34,840 nucleotides of DNA from Chloroflexota bacterium (GTDB taxonomy: Bacteria > Chloroflexota > Anaerolineae > Caldilineales > Caldilineaceae), in contig QEUW01000033.1 of NCBI GenBank assembly GCA_003577005.1, positions 9,006 through 43,845 on the forward strand, in the 5' to 3' direction. Of this stretch, positions 8,042-16,449 are shown piece after piece. Below the pieces are notes generated by a model that saw only the letters and a list, made by a program, of their open reading frames with translations, did not search any database and had not been told where the DNA came from. Position 1 is the first letter of the stretch. The number at the start of each line of letters is the position of its first letter. The translations under genes and the position numbers were made by a program.

Positions 8042-8850
8042 TATGGAACCACGATGACCGGGCCGGTCATGCGTGGCAGGAGGTCGGCGTGCTCTGCCGG
8101 GAGGATGAGCGTTCCTTCCAATCGTTCGAAGGCGATGATGGCCTGGCTCTGGATAAAACGGGCGCTGATCCCGTGGTCGGCCAACAACGTGGACAGACGT
8201 GTCGAGGCGCGTTCGGCTTCATCTTGGTTGAGGGGCAAGACGACGGTAAGCTGCTGGTCGGTTCGCTGCGCCAGATGGATCGCCAGTTGCAACGCCCGCT
8301 CGGCCCGCTCCGACCCCGTGTAGACCAGGGTAAACGGCCGGGTGAGGCGCCCTTCTCGGCCCGTAATGAGCACCGGTCGTCTCGCCTGCTGGATGAGCGT
8401 GGACAGTGCGGCGCCTAATAAGCTGCCGGGAGTGCGCTGGTGTGAACCCAAGCTCAACAACTGGGCGTCCTCCGCCGCGGCGATCAATTCATCGACGACA
8501 CTGCCGCGCGCAACCTGGAACGACCAGCGCACGTGCATGGGGTCGGCCACACGAGCCATCGCCTGTTGGAGCGATAGCGCAAGAGCCCGCAACTGTCGTT
8601 CCAGGTTGCGACTCTCAAGCCGGCGCGGGGTTGCCGAAACAAGCCCCACCTCCTGGCCGAAGGGGAGCGCACACAGGCGGAGCAGATTGGCGTCTTCAAC
8701 AAAGAGGCCATGCAACTCAGCCTGTAATTGTGCCGCCAACTGAGCTGCCACCCGCAACGCCGTCAGACTACTGGGCGACGTATCTAGCGCCACCACAATC
8801 CGCTCGACGCGCTCTCGACTGGTTGGATTCATCTCTTTACTCGTTGTCAC
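8041..8850 (-). CDS. universal stress protein, tandem UspA domains
   Basis: A 269-aa cytoplasmic protein. The first UspA domain (about 16-160) starts RIVVALDTSPSSLTALRVAA and ends with LLSLGSHQRTPG, then LLGAALSTLIQQARRPVLI. The typical G-x-H-G-R ATP-site motif is altered to GSHQRT, so nucleotide binding by this domain is uncertain. A second, shorter UspA-like half follows (about 172-269; FTLVYTGSERAERALQLAI to GPVIVVP). The GTG start overlaps the Lon stop in GTGA; ATG 8832 is an alternative. Chaining to a protease upstream and an antitoxin downstream suggests a stress-response operon. Confidence 0.88.
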   Translation of the reverse strand: MTTSKEMNPTSRERVERIVVALDTSPSSLTALRVAAQLAAQLQAELHGLFVEDANLLRLCALPFGQEVGLVSATPRRLESRNLERQLRALALSLQQAMARVADPMHVRWSFQVARGSVVDELIAAAEDAQLLSLGSHQRTPGSLLGAALSTLIQQARRPVLITGREGRLTRPFTLVYTGSERAERALQLAIHLAQRTDQQLTVVLPLNQDEAERASTRLSTLLADHGISARFIQSQAIIAFERLEGTLILPAEHADLLPRMTGPVIVVP

Positions 8851-11273
8851 TCTTTGCCCTCGCCGCCCTTGCCGGCCTTGTCAAACTCGGCACGTTTCTG
8901 GGCCAACTCCTGCAACCGCGCATCTACTCGCTCGTTGATCGAGCCTTTTGGATATTTGCCTGTGCGTCCTCGTTCACCGGCTGGGATGCCAGTCAGCAGT
9001 TCGATCCCTTCATCGATCGTACGGATGGGATAGATGTGGAAGCGACCAGCAGCGGCTGCATCGACCACATCTTGGCGCAACATCAGATGTTTGACGTTCG
9101 CTTCGGGGATAAGCACACCCTGTTCTCCTGTTAGACCGCGGGCATTGCACAGGTCGAAAAACCCCTCGATCTTCTCATTGACGCCGCCAATCGCCTGCAC
9201 CTGGCCCAACTGGCTGACCGAACCCGTGACCGCCAGCGACTGTTTGATCGGCACCTCGGCGATGGCCGAGAGCAGGGCATAGAGTTCTGTGGATGAGGCG
9301 CTGTCTCCTTCCACGCCGCCGTACGATTGCTCGAAGACCAGGCTGGCCGATAGCGAAAGAGGCCGCTCCAGCGCATAGCGCGAACTGAGATAGCCGGCCA
9401 GGATGAGGACGCCTTTCGAGTGAATCGGCCCGCTCATCTCCACCTCACGCTCGATGTTGACCACCTCGCCTTCGCCCATGTGGATGGTGGCCGTAATGCG
9501 CGACGGGTGACCAAAGGCGAAGGTGCCCAACTGGAGCACGGAGAGTCCATTCACTTGCCCCACCTTCTCCCCTTCGGTTTCGATAAAGATCGTGCGGCGT
9601 AGAATTTCCTCTTGCATCAGCGAACGCACTCGATCCGAACGGTAGATCTGGGCGTCGATAGCCTGTTGTACGTGCTGGGCCGTGACGATCTCAGCGCCTC
9701 CCTCGCCGGCCCAGTGATCAGCCTCCTCCATCAGATCCACCACCGGCTGCATACGAATGGAGAGCCGTTCGGCATCGCTGACCATGCGTGCGCTGTGCTC
9801 GATGACCCGGCTGATGGCGCTGCTATCAAACGGGCGCAATTCCTCACGCCGGACGATAGTAGCGATCAACTGGGCGTAGAGCCGCTCGGTTTCGCTGGTG
9901 CGGATAAATTCATTGCCAAAGTCAGCCGCTACCTTGAAGAGTTCGTTGAAGTCCGGATCGAGATTGGCCAACTGGTAGTAGAGCAACGGCTCGCCCAGCA
10001 ACACCACCTTGACATCCAAGGGGATCGGCTCTGGCTCCAGCGATACAGTGCTGGTCATGCTCAACATTTGCAATGGTGATTCGATGCGGATCTGGCGAAA
10101 CTGGAGGGCCCGTTTTAGCCCTTCCCAGGCGTAGGGGTTGGTCAATACTTTGAGTGCATCGAGAATCAGGTAGCCGCCATTGGCGCGGTGAAGCACCCCT
10201 GGCTTGATCAGCGTAAAATCGGTAATGAGCGCACCCATCTGAGCCATCTGTTCCACGCGACCGACCAGGTTGAGATAGGAGGGATTGCTTTCGTGGATAA
10301 CCGGGGCTCCCTTGTTCTCGCTGGCATCTACCAGCAGGTTGACCTGATAGCGCCGCAACAGCGGCGAGGCAGCGGCGCGATTGGGCAGGACTACAGCAGT
10401 ATCGGTCGGGGCGCTGTCGCCGTCGCTCAGAAAGTCTGCCAGCCGTTCGCGTACATCTTTCTGAACCGCCTGCAGAAAGGTGACTACATCTGGCAGGTCG
10501 TTATATTTGGCATAGAGGTCATCCATCAGATTGACCAGGACGACGTCGGCGACTTCCTGGTCGATCTCACGTTTGCGGTCGCGGAATTCGCGTTCCCAAC
10601 GCGGCGCCTGTGCGAGCGCCTTTTGCAGTTGTTCCTGGAGCACTTGTACATCATTTTTGATACGCTCTTGCTCCTCGGCCGGGAGCTTCTCGAATTCTTC
10701 CGGCGAGACGACGGAGCCATCCTTGATGGGGGCAAAGGCGAGACCAGCCGGTGTGCGGAGCAGCGCCAATCCCCGTTCGCGAGCCTGTTCCTGGAGTTGT
10801 TGCAGGCTTTCCTGCTGGCGCTCCTGGAACTCCACTTCCAGGCTCTGGCGGCGAGTCTGATACTCTTCGCTTTCAAAAACCGAGGCCAGCGTCGTACGCA
10901 GGTCTTCGACCAGCCGCTCCATATCCTGGCGTAGCAACTTCCCCCGACCGGCGGGCAGGCGGAGCGCCCGCGGCATATAGGGCTGCTCAAAGTTGTTGAC
11001 GTAACACCAGTCGGATGGCGGTGGCTCGGTGGCGGCGCGTTGTTCCACATAGCGGCGAACGAGCGAATATTTACCCGTCCCGGAAGGCCCCAAGGCAAAG
11101 ATATTGTAACCCTGCCGGCTCATGCTGACACCGAACCGGATCGCTTCCATTGCCCGGTCCTGGCCGATAAAGTCGGGCACATCGGGCAGATCGCCGGTTG
11201 TGGCGTTATCGAAGAGGATGGGGTCGGTGCGGCGGTACAGTTGGTCTGGTCCGAGCGGCGTGACAGGAGCCAT
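8847..11273 (-). CDS. Lon-like ATP-dependent protease (AAA_32 / peptidase S16)
   Basis: An 808-aa protease. The AAA+ part has Walker A GPSGTGKYS (K68) directly after an N-terminal LYRRTDPILFDN lead. A long coiled-coil-like insertion (about 130-270, rich in E, Q and R) follows, then the C-terminal part of the ATPase. The C-terminal S16 domain carries the catalytic dyad S658 in GDSASSTEL and K701 in GGVNEKIEGF. The 43-residue spacing equals that of classical Lon (S679/K722). There is no Lon N-terminal substrate domain and no membrane anchor, so it belongs to the LonB-like branch without the TM segment. It degrades damaged or regulatory proteins in the cytoplasm. It is the first gene of the Lon-Usp-DUF433 operon. 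Confidence 0.92.
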   Translation of the reverse strand: MAPVTPLGPDQLYRRTDPILFDNATTGDLPDVPDFIGQDRAMEAIRFGVSMSRQGYNIFALGPSGTGKYSLVRRYVEQRAATEPPPSDWCYVNNFEQPYMPRALRLPAGRGKLLRQDMERLVEDLRTTLASVFESEEYQTRRQSLEVEFQERQQESLQQLQEQARERGLALLRTPAGLAFAPIKDGSVVSPEEFEKLPAEEQERIKNDVQVLQEQLQKALAQAPRWEREFRDRKREIDQEVADVVLVNLMDDLYAKYNDLPDVVTFLQAVQKDVRERLADFLSDGDSAPTDTAVVLPNRAAASPLLRRYQVNLLVDASENKGAPVIHESNPSYLNLVGRVEQMAQMGALITDFTLIKPGVLHRANGGYLILDALKVLTNPYAWEGLKRALQFRQIRIESPLQMLSMTSTVSLEPEPIPLDVKVVLLGEPLLYYQLANLDPDFNELFKVAADFGNEFIRTSETERLYAQLIATIVRREELRPFDSSAISRVIEHSARMVSDAERLSIRMQPVVDLMEEADHWAGEGGAEIVTAQHVQQAIDAQIYRSDRVRSLMQEEILRRTIFIETEGEKVGQVNGLSVLQLGTFAFGHPSRITATIHMGEGEVVNIEREVEMSGPIHSKGVLILAGYLSSRYALERPLSLSASLVFEQSYGGVEGDSASSTELYALLSAIAEVPIKQSLAVTGSVSQLGQVQAIGGVNEKIEGFFDLCNARGLTGEQGVLIPEANVKHLMLRQDVVDAAAAGRFHIYPIRTIDEGIELLTGIPAGERGRTGKYPKGSINERVDARLQELAQKRAEFDKAGKGGEGKE

Positions 11274-11288
11274 AGAATCTTTCGTTCT

Positions 11289-11329
11289 AGTGTAAAAAAA
11301 CGGATTTGGTTGATCACTTTACAGTGTAA
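11289..11329 (-). promoter_or_regulatory. possible operator upstream of the Lon-like gene
   Basis: TTACAGTGTAA at 11319-11329 is a perfect 11-bp odd palindrome. Half of it, AGTGTAA, recurs in the same orientation at 11289-11295, 34 bp away. Both lie within 60 bases of the Lon start. This could be a dimeric regulator site, but short AT-rich palindromes also occur by chance. Confidence 0.25.
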
Positions 11330-11439
11330 CATAAGGCCATCGGAGAGCACAATTCACAACCACTTGCCCGTAAGGCGATTTCATGTTGCAGAGAATCTTC
11401 ATCATGCAGCGAGAGCGGTCAGAAACGAGTCACAAAGCA

Positions 11440-11496
11440 TGCGTTGCACCTGGGTCCCCCATCTATCTAGGTGCAGTGCGCTTTGCGTGCAACGCA
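11440..11496. repeat. dispersed structured repeat, copy 1
   Basis: TGCGTTGCACCT at 11440-11451 can pair imperfectly with AGGTGCAGTGC (11469-11479) and perfectly over 10 bp with GTGCAACGCA (11487-11496). The right half (aggtgca..gcgctttgcg then gcaacgcacc) is nearly the same as the right half of the element at 18412-18556. It sits in the 375-bp gap between the Lon-like gene and the lipoprotein, just upstream of the triple-heptamer promoter. Confidence 0.5.
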
Positions 11497-11540
11497 CCGG
11501 CGCAAAAATAGGGGAAAGACTTTTTTCAACTGACGCGCCA

Positions 11541-11585
11541 GCGAACGCGTAGGCCAACGGCTCGCCAACGCCCGCCGCCTATGCT
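11541..11585 (+). promoter_or_regulatory. triple direct-repeat promoter of the lipoprotein gene (SARP-operator-like)
   Basis: GCGAACG (11541-11547), GCCAACG (11553-11559) and GCCAACG (11564-11570) form direct repeats offset by 12 and 11 bp. After 9 more bases comes TATGCT (11580-11585), a plausible -10, and the ATG is 63 bases further on. An arrangement with the same offsets lies at 14248-14292. Streptomyces-type SARP activators bind heptamer repeats of about 11-bp period ending about 8 bp before the -10, and a SARP-type gene lies nearby at 18606-21983. The operator role is inferred. Confidence 0.55.
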
Positions 11586-11648
11586 AGAGCCAGTAGTACC
11601 GAAACGATTCGGTCAAGCAGATCAAACACGTTCAAAAAGGAGAATCTT

Positions 11649-12254
11649 ATGTTGTCACAACGCAAATTGATCGCTCTGTTGGCTCTGTTGATGTTGGCGC
11701 TGAGCGCCTGCACACCTGTCGTTCCAGCCGCAACCGCCGGTCTCACCCAGACTTATGCGCCTGGCGAAGCGGAGGCACACGTTCTCGAATTCGACGTGGC
11801 CGAGGATATGAACCGTTTTATCTTCGACCAGGATGTGGTGTATGACGATGGCATGCCCGCCGACGGCAGTAGCTTTATCACCCGCGGCTATCTCTACGAG
11901 CCGGGCACGCTCAACGGCAGCAACGGCGTCAACCCCGACGGTTCGCCCGAGTTCCCCGACAAGGTGATCGGCGAGTGGATCTGCCAGGGCTACATGATCA
12001 ACGACGCCGGGCACGCCACCGGAGGCGTCTGGGTCTTCTCCACCCAGTTCTTCCAGCTTGGCACCGAGCCAGGTGCGCAGACCGTCGTCACCCAGGGCTA
12101 TGAGCTGGCCGACACCGATGTCTCCATCGCCCGCGCCATCACCGGCGGCACTGGCGAGTTCAAGCTGGCCCGCGGCGAATCGACGCAGACGCTGCTCGGC
12201 CTCAACGCCACTGAGGGGGTCAACCTGCGGGTGCAGATTGCTGTGGAAAAGTAA
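11649..12254 (+). CDS. secreted lipoprotein, predicted beta-barrel (dirigent/AOC-like)
   Basis: A 201-aa protein with a lipoprotein signal peptide: basic n-region (SQRK), hydrophobic core and lipobox LSAC with C21. The mature part is acidic and beta-rich. It contains FITRGYLYEPGT, GVWVFSTQFFQL, a late ITGGTGEFKLARGE and a final NLRVQIAVEK. ITGGTGxF..A.GE is the signature of the dirigent/allene-oxide-cyclase barrel, so that fold is suggested; enzymatic activity is not shown. AAAAAGGAG lies about 6 bases before the ATG. It is monocistronic, with a promoter like that of the operon at 14358 and a hairpin at 12267-12318. It probably acts at the outer face of the membrane. Confidence 0.8.
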   Translation: MLSQRKLIALLALLMLALSACTPVVPAATAGLTQTYAPGEAEAHVLEFDVAEDMNRFIFDQDVVYDDGMPADGSSFITRGYLYEPGTLNGSNGVNPDGSPEFPDKVIGEWICQGYMINDAGHATGGVWVFSTQFFQLGTEPGAQTVVTQGYELADTDVSIARAITGGTGEFKLARGESTQTLLGLNATEGVNLRVQIAVEK

Positions 12255-12266
12255 TAAGGTGAGGGA

Positions 12267-12318
12267 TTGAGGGGATTGAGTGATCGGGTGCGGGTACCTG
12301 ATCGCTCACTCCCCTCAA
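12267..12318 (+). terminator. terminator-like hairpin after the lipoprotein gene
   Basis: Arms 12267-12289 and 12296-12318 match at 20 of 23 positions around a 6-base loop, 12 bases after the stop codon. ATTTCC follows rather than a clean T-tract. The repeated GGGATTGA unit in the left arm suggests origin from tandem repeats. Confidence 0.55.
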
Positions 12319-12374
12319 ATTTCCGATCTTAAACTGACTACTCTGGAAACTAATTTTTCGGTATTGACAAGATC

Positions 12375-12438
12375 GTAGCGGCGGTTTCCATACCGCCGTG
12401 CGTTCACGAATGTATGGCGGTATGGAAACCGCCGCTAC
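12375..12438. repeat. 23-bp perfect palindromic repeat element
   Basis: Arms 12375-12397 and 12416-12438 (GTAGCGGCGGTTTCC...) are exact inverted copies with an 18-base spacer. The element lies between the convergent lipoprotein and sensor genes. A stem this long and perfect is typical of dispersed REP/MITE-like elements. A bidirectional terminator role is possible. Confidence 0.7.
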
Positions 12439-12494
12439 GTCAACGGACCCATTGAAAATACCAAGAAACTTCGTTACAGTGTACTGACACCCGG

Positions 12495-14084
12495 CTATGA
12501 ACGCATTCGGGAACGCTCGGTAAAACCATTGCGATTTGCTCTCTGCTCCGCGGTCTGTGTTCTCCGTTTTTCTTTCAGCCAGATCGACACCTGGGCGGGA
12601 TGCAACGTTTCCACAACCATGTTGACCAACGCTTCACTCAATCGTTCCAGGTCAGTCTCGTCGCGGATTTTGGCATGAAAGGCCGCCAGCACCTGTTCCA
12701 CATCGTATTTGGGCCGGTAGAAGCGTTGGTCGATAAACCGCTGAATTCGACTGCGCAACGGTCGAAAGAGCGCCGCAATTGCCAGTGTGGCGAGGCTGAT
12801 CGCCAGCGGGTTGTGCCCTTGCCCTACAAGCAGGTGCAAGAGTTGCTCAAGGAGGATCACACTCACGAGGTACAGGGCTGTCAGTGTCATCGTCAAGACA
12901 CCGTAGACCAACGTGCGGCGGATGATAATATCAATATCAAATAGCCGGTGACGCAACAACGCCACTCCTAGCGCGATGGGGTACGGCAGGGCCAGCAACC
13001 CTAACGCCTCTGAGCCGATGAACGAACGCCCCAACAGGGTGATCGGAAGAAACCACAACATCAAGTTGGCGCTCAGGCTGAGCAAGGCAGCGAAGACCAA
13101 CCACCGAATCTTGCACCGGGTGACACCATGACTTGCCTGATGCTGCTGGACAACCACGATGATCGCCATTGCCAAATAAACAATCGCAACAAACCAGTCG
13201 CCTCCTCGCCACAGTCGTAGCCAGTCGAGTGTGTTCTCGGCCAGCGACCAAGTGACGGCAAGATAGGTGAAGTAGAGAACAAAAGGCATTGCATAGATAA
13301 ACGGCACGGTGCGCGACCGCTCCAGAACCATGAAATGCGGCTGGGGGAAGACCAGGGCAAAGTGCAAGATTGCACCCCACGACAGAAGCCAGGCGCCACT
13401 TGTGCTGACCGTGAATAGCCAGAAACCATTTTTGCTCACCACATCATAGACATGGAGACCCAGCAACCAGGTCAACGCCAGCGGTAGACTCCACGCCCAG
13501 ACAAACAGCGCCCTGGCTGCCACATCAACCGGCCGCCGTACCAATACAAACAGGGTGATGAGCTGGGTAATCACCGCAAACAGGACGACGCTCCAGTATC
13601 TCATCAACACCATTCCTGGCGGATACCGTCCAAGCGTTACCTGAACATTTAGCCGCTCTCCGTTGCGCAACACTGTGTAGAGAACGGGATCGCCAACCTG
13701 GTAGGCCGGTCGCAGTACATCAGGCCGGAAAAGCGCCTGCGCCCACACCTCCATCCGCTTCCCCGCCACAGCCACAACGATATCGCCCCTGCGCAGCCCA
13801 CCAGCCTCTGTGCGCAGCGGTGCCACGATCATACCCTCGTAGCTCCAGGCGGGGCCTCCTGGCTCTAGCCGCGCTCCATCGCTCAGGCGCATGATCTGCA
13901 GCCAGATCAAAGCGCCACTCGCCAAACAGATGAGACCAGGCAGCAGTAGATACGATCGAATAGAGAGCCGGCCTAACGGCTTGACGGTAGTATCCGTAGA
14001 CAAAAGATTTCCCTGAACCAAACCATCTCCGACTGGCGCCTCTGCTTTCTGCCAGACTTCCGCCGGACAGATAGGTAATATCAT
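12495..14084 (-). CDS. membrane sensor-like protein with extracytoplasmic PDZ domain, no kinase
   Basis: A 529-aa protein from ATG 14084, chosen because AGGTGA lies 5 bases upstream; an in-frame ATG at 14141 lacks proper spacing. One helix (about 45-65) leads into a PDZ-like domain (about 74-150: GMIVAPLRTEAGGLRRGDIV). About eight helices follow, and a cytoplasmic tail after FDIDIIIRRTLVYGVL contains FIDQRFYRPKYDVEQVLAAF and the start of a GAF-like or linker segment ending HPAQVSIWLKEK. This is the input half of ComP-like PDZ-7TM sensor kinases, where a GAF domain and HisKA_3/HATPase domains would normally follow. Here the protein ends. It may signal through a separate partner or be a natural truncation. 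Confidence 0.8.
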   Translation of the reverse strand: MILPICPAEVWQKAEAPVGDGLVQGNLLSTDTTVKPLGRLSIRSYLLLPGLICLASGALIWLQIMRLSDGARLEPGGPAWSYEGMIVAPLRTEAGGLRRGDIVVAVAGKRMEVWAQALFRPDVLRPAYQVGDPVLYTVLRNGERLNVQVTLGRYPPGMVLMRYWSVVLFAVITQLITLFVLVRRPVDVAARALFVWAWSLPLALTWLLGLHVYDVVSKNGFWLFTVSTSGAWLLSWGAILHFALVFPQPHFMVLERSRTVPFIYAMPFVLYFTYLAVTWSLAENTLDWLRLWRGGDWFVAIVYLAMAIIVVVQQHQASHGVTRCKIRWLVFAALLSLSANLMLWFLPITLLGRSFIGSEALGLLALPYPIALGVALLRHRLFDIDIIIRRTLVYGVLTMTLTALYLVSVILLEQLLHLLVGQGHNPLAISLATLAIAALFRPLRSRIQRFIDQRFYRPKYDVEQVLAAFHAKIRDETDLERLSEALVNMVVETLHPAQVSIWLKEKRRTQTAEQRANRNGFTERSRMRS

Positions 14085-14247
14085 GGTATTCACCTGTGCC
14101 CTGCCATTCTGCACAGGAAGGGCGGGTGAAGTTGCCACCATGCCACCTTATTCGAAAAAGCATAAGCGGACGGACTCTCTCCAGACACTGTACAATTGCA
14201 GAGACTTTGCCCAACCAAAGTGAGAACAACTTTCAAAAAACGCGCTG

Positions 14248-14292
14248 GCGAACGCCCAGGCCAACGCTGCGCCAACGCCTGCTGCCTATAGT
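14248..14292 (+). promoter_or_regulatory. triple direct-repeat promoter of the methyltransferase operon (SARP-operator-like)
   Basis: GCGAACG (14248-14254), GCCAACG (14260-14266) and GCCAACG (14271-14277) repeat with offsets of 12 and 11 bp. The -10-like TATAGT (14287-14292) begins after a 9-base gap, and the ATG is 65 bases further on. The spacing is identical to 11541-11585. The likely -35 region falls inside the repeats, as in activator-dependent SARP promoters. A shared dispersed repeat is the main alternative. Confidence 0.6.
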
Positions 14293-14357
14293 GGAACCAA
14301 CGGTATCAATATCAGCAACTTCAGTTGTTACGAACAGTACGAACAGGAGATAATCGA

Positions 14358-15473
14358 ATGAACAATGGTTCCACCCCCATCATCGAGCAGCATGTCGAAC
14401 AGCGCGATGCCTTTATGGAGCGCGTGTTGCAATCTGCGTCCGGTCTCTTCAACATCTTTTCGATCTATATTGGGGACCGCCTCGGCTACTACCAGGCGCT
14501 CGCCTCAGAGGAGTGGATGACCTCGACGGAACTGGCAGCTCGCACCCAGACGCACGAACGCTATGCGCGCGAATGGCTGGAACAGCAGACGGTCGCCGCA
14601 ATCCTTGAGGTGCAGGACGAGACGCAGGATGCGCTATCACGCCGCTATCGTCTGCCGCCGGGCCACCGTGAAGTGCTCGCCGAGCCCGAGAGCCTCAACT
14701 ATCTGGCTCCGCTGGCGCAGATCTCCGTAGGCGCTGTCTATCCCATCCGTGCTTTGCTCGATGCCTATCGCACTGGCGGCGGCATCCCTTTTGGCGACTA
14801 CGGCGCGGACCTGCGCGAGGGCCAGGCTGGGATGAACCGCAACCTGTTCCTGTACGAGTTGGGACAGCAACATCTGCCGGCAATTTCCGATGTCCATGCC
14901 CGGTTGCGGGCGGACCCGCCCGCTCGTATCGCCGATATTGGCTGTGGCGTCGGCTGGTCGAGTATTGGCATGGCGCTCGCCTACCCCAACGTACGCGTCG
15001 ATGGCTTTGACCTGGATGCACCCTCCATCGAGGAGGCGTGGGGTAACGCCCGCAAGTATGGCCTGACCGATCGCCTGACCTTCCATGCACGCGATGCGGG
15101 TGATCTGGAAGTGCTCAACGGGCGTTATGACCTGGTCACGGCTTTTGAGTGTGTCCACGATCTGGGCAACCCGGTAGGCGTGTTGCGCACCATGCGGCGG
15201 CTGGCCGGCGAACAGGGCGCCGTCATCGTCATGGACGAGCGTGTGGGCGATGAGTTTACGGCCAGGGGCAATGAAGTAGAGTGGATGATGTACGGCTGGA
15301 GTATCCTCCATTGTTTGCCCGTGGGCATGGCCGAACACCAGCCCTCCGCCGCTACGGGTACAGTGATGCGCACTGAGACGTTACGACGCTACGCCCTGGA
15401 AGCTGGCTTCCGCGAGGTAGAAGTGTTGCCGATCGACAACTTTTTCTTCCGTTTCTACCGGCTATACCGCTAA
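14358..15473 (+). CDS. SAM-dependent methyltransferase with N-terminal winged helix
   Basis: A 371-aa class I methyltransferase. The N-terminal helical/winged-helix part (about 15-110: GLFNIFSIYIGDRLGYYQAL, then TELAARTQTHERYAREWLEQ) resembles the dimerisation domain of small-molecule O-methyltransferases. The Rossmann domain has motif I at D193 (ADIGCGVGW), an acidic ribose-binding motif in GFDLD, and FECVHDLGNPVGVLRTMRRL. Start ATG 14358 has AGGAG about 7 bases upstream. It is the first gene of a run reaching 18345, behind a triple-repeat promoter. The domain set suggests a small-molecule substrate; which one is unknown. Confidence 0.85.
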   Translation: MNNGSTPIIEQHVEQRDAFMERVLQSASGLFNIFSIYIGDRLGYYQALASEEWMTSTELAARTQTHERYAREWLEQQTVAAILEVQDETQDALSRRYRLPPGHREVLAEPESLNYLAPLAQISVGAVYPIRALLDAYRTGGGIPFGDYGADLREGQAGMNRNLFLYELGQQHLPAISDVHARLRADPPARIADIGCGVGWSSIGMALAYPNVRVDGFDLDAPSIEEAWGNARKYGLTDRLTFHARDAGDLEVLNGRYDLVTAFECVHDLGNPVGVLRTMRRLAGEQGAVIVMDERVGDEFTARGNEVEWMMYGWSILHCLPVGMAEHQPSAATGTVMRTETLRRYALEAGFREVEVLPIDNFFFRFYRLYR

Positions 15474-15511
15474 CGGCCCAACATCCAAAGAGCCAACATT
15501 CAAGGAGACGA

Positions 15512-16336
15512 ATGATGCTACTGCAACCAACTCAAGCCGAAAAACGGATGACGAGTATTCCGCTTGCCACCGGCGTGACTTTGAACTATATCGAACAAGG
15601 CGACGACCACGGCGATGCTGTGATTTTGCTGCACGGTTGGCCCGATTCGTGGCACTCCTATGAGCGGGTATTATCACTGCTTGCCCCCAGCCACCATGTT
15701 TATGCCCTTGACCAGCGGGGGCATGGCAATTCGAGCAAACCCGCTTGCTGCTACACCATGCACGACTTTGCCGCCGATGTAATTGCCTTTATGGATGCGC
15801 AACAGATTGGCCAGGCGACGGTGGTCGGTCATTCGATGGGGAGTGTCATCGCCCAATTGGTTGCGATTCACCATCCCGCGCGCGTGTCACGTCTGGTTTT
15901 GATCGGCGCGACGCCGATGGCAAGCAACCAAACAAGCAACGAGGTCAATGATGCGATCCAACCACTGACCGATCCGATCGACCCTGATTTTGTACGTGAG
16001 TTTCAGACGAGCACCCTGTGTGGCCCAGTGCCAGCAGATTTTATGGAACAGATCATCAGCGAAAGCCTGAAAGCTCCGGCGCATGTCTGGCGACTGGCTT
16101 TTGGTGACTTCCTCAAAGAAGACACAACGAAGGATCTACCCAAAATTACCGAGCCGACGCTCATTTTGTGGGGCGATCAAGATGGGCTTTTCCCCCGCAG
16201 CGACCAGGAAACGCTGCTCCGGTTGATCCCGCAGGCGACCCTTCTCGTCTACGAACAGACTGGCCACAGCCTGCAGTGGGAACAGCCGGCGCGCTTTGTG
16301 GCCGATTTTGAACAATTTATGCAGGCGACAGAGTGA
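15512..16336 (+). CDS. alpha/beta hydrolase (epoxide-hydrolase/esterase-like)
   Basis: A 274-aa alpha/beta hydrolase. The oxyanion segment is LLHGWPDSWHSY (H41-G42), the nucleophile is S108 in GHSMGS, the acid is probably D224 in WGDQDGLFP, and the base is H252 in GHSLQWEQP. HGWPDS is typical of epoxide-hydrolase-like members, but the nucleophile is Ser rather than Asp, which favours esterase or lactonase chemistry. AAGGAG precedes the double ATG. It sits 38 bases after the methyltransferase and is followed by a hairpin (16352-16403) that may separate the operon into segments. Confidence 0.87.
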   Translation: MMLLQPTQAEKRMTSIPLATGVTLNYIEQGDDHGDAVILLHGWPDSWHSYERVLSLLAPSHHVYALDQRGHGNSSKPACCYTMHDFAADVIAFMDAQQIGQATVVGHSMGSVIAQLVAIHHPARVSRLVLIGATPMASNQTSNEVNDAIQPLTDPIDPDFVREFQTSTLCGPVPADFMEQIISESLKAPAHVWRLAFGDFLKEDTTKDLPKITEPTLILWGDQDGLFPRSDQETLLRLIPQATLLVYEQTGHSLQWEQPARFVADFEQFMQATE

Positions 16337-16351
16337 TAGACTGAGCTCTGC

Positions 16352-16403
16352 TTGAAAACCGGGTGTGTCCCCACTGATGAAGGAGGCTCCCCCCGGTTTT
16401 CAA
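16352..16403 (+). terminator. hairpin between hydrolase and Ig-like protein genes
   Basis: TTGAAAACCGGG (16352-16363) pairs perfectly with CCCGGTTTTCAA (16392-16403) across a 28-base loop. It lies 16 bases after the hydrolase stop. There is no T-tract, so it could attenuate transcription or protect RNA ends rather than end transcription. Confidence 0.5.
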
Positions 16404-16449
16404 AGCAACCGCAGGATAGACTGGTTTGACGCCAGGAGGTAGAGAAACC

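Noticed and set aside
10188..10934. Plus-strand open frame of 248 codons
   Set aside because: It is antisense to the middle of the Lon-like gene and has no recognisable domain or ribosome site.
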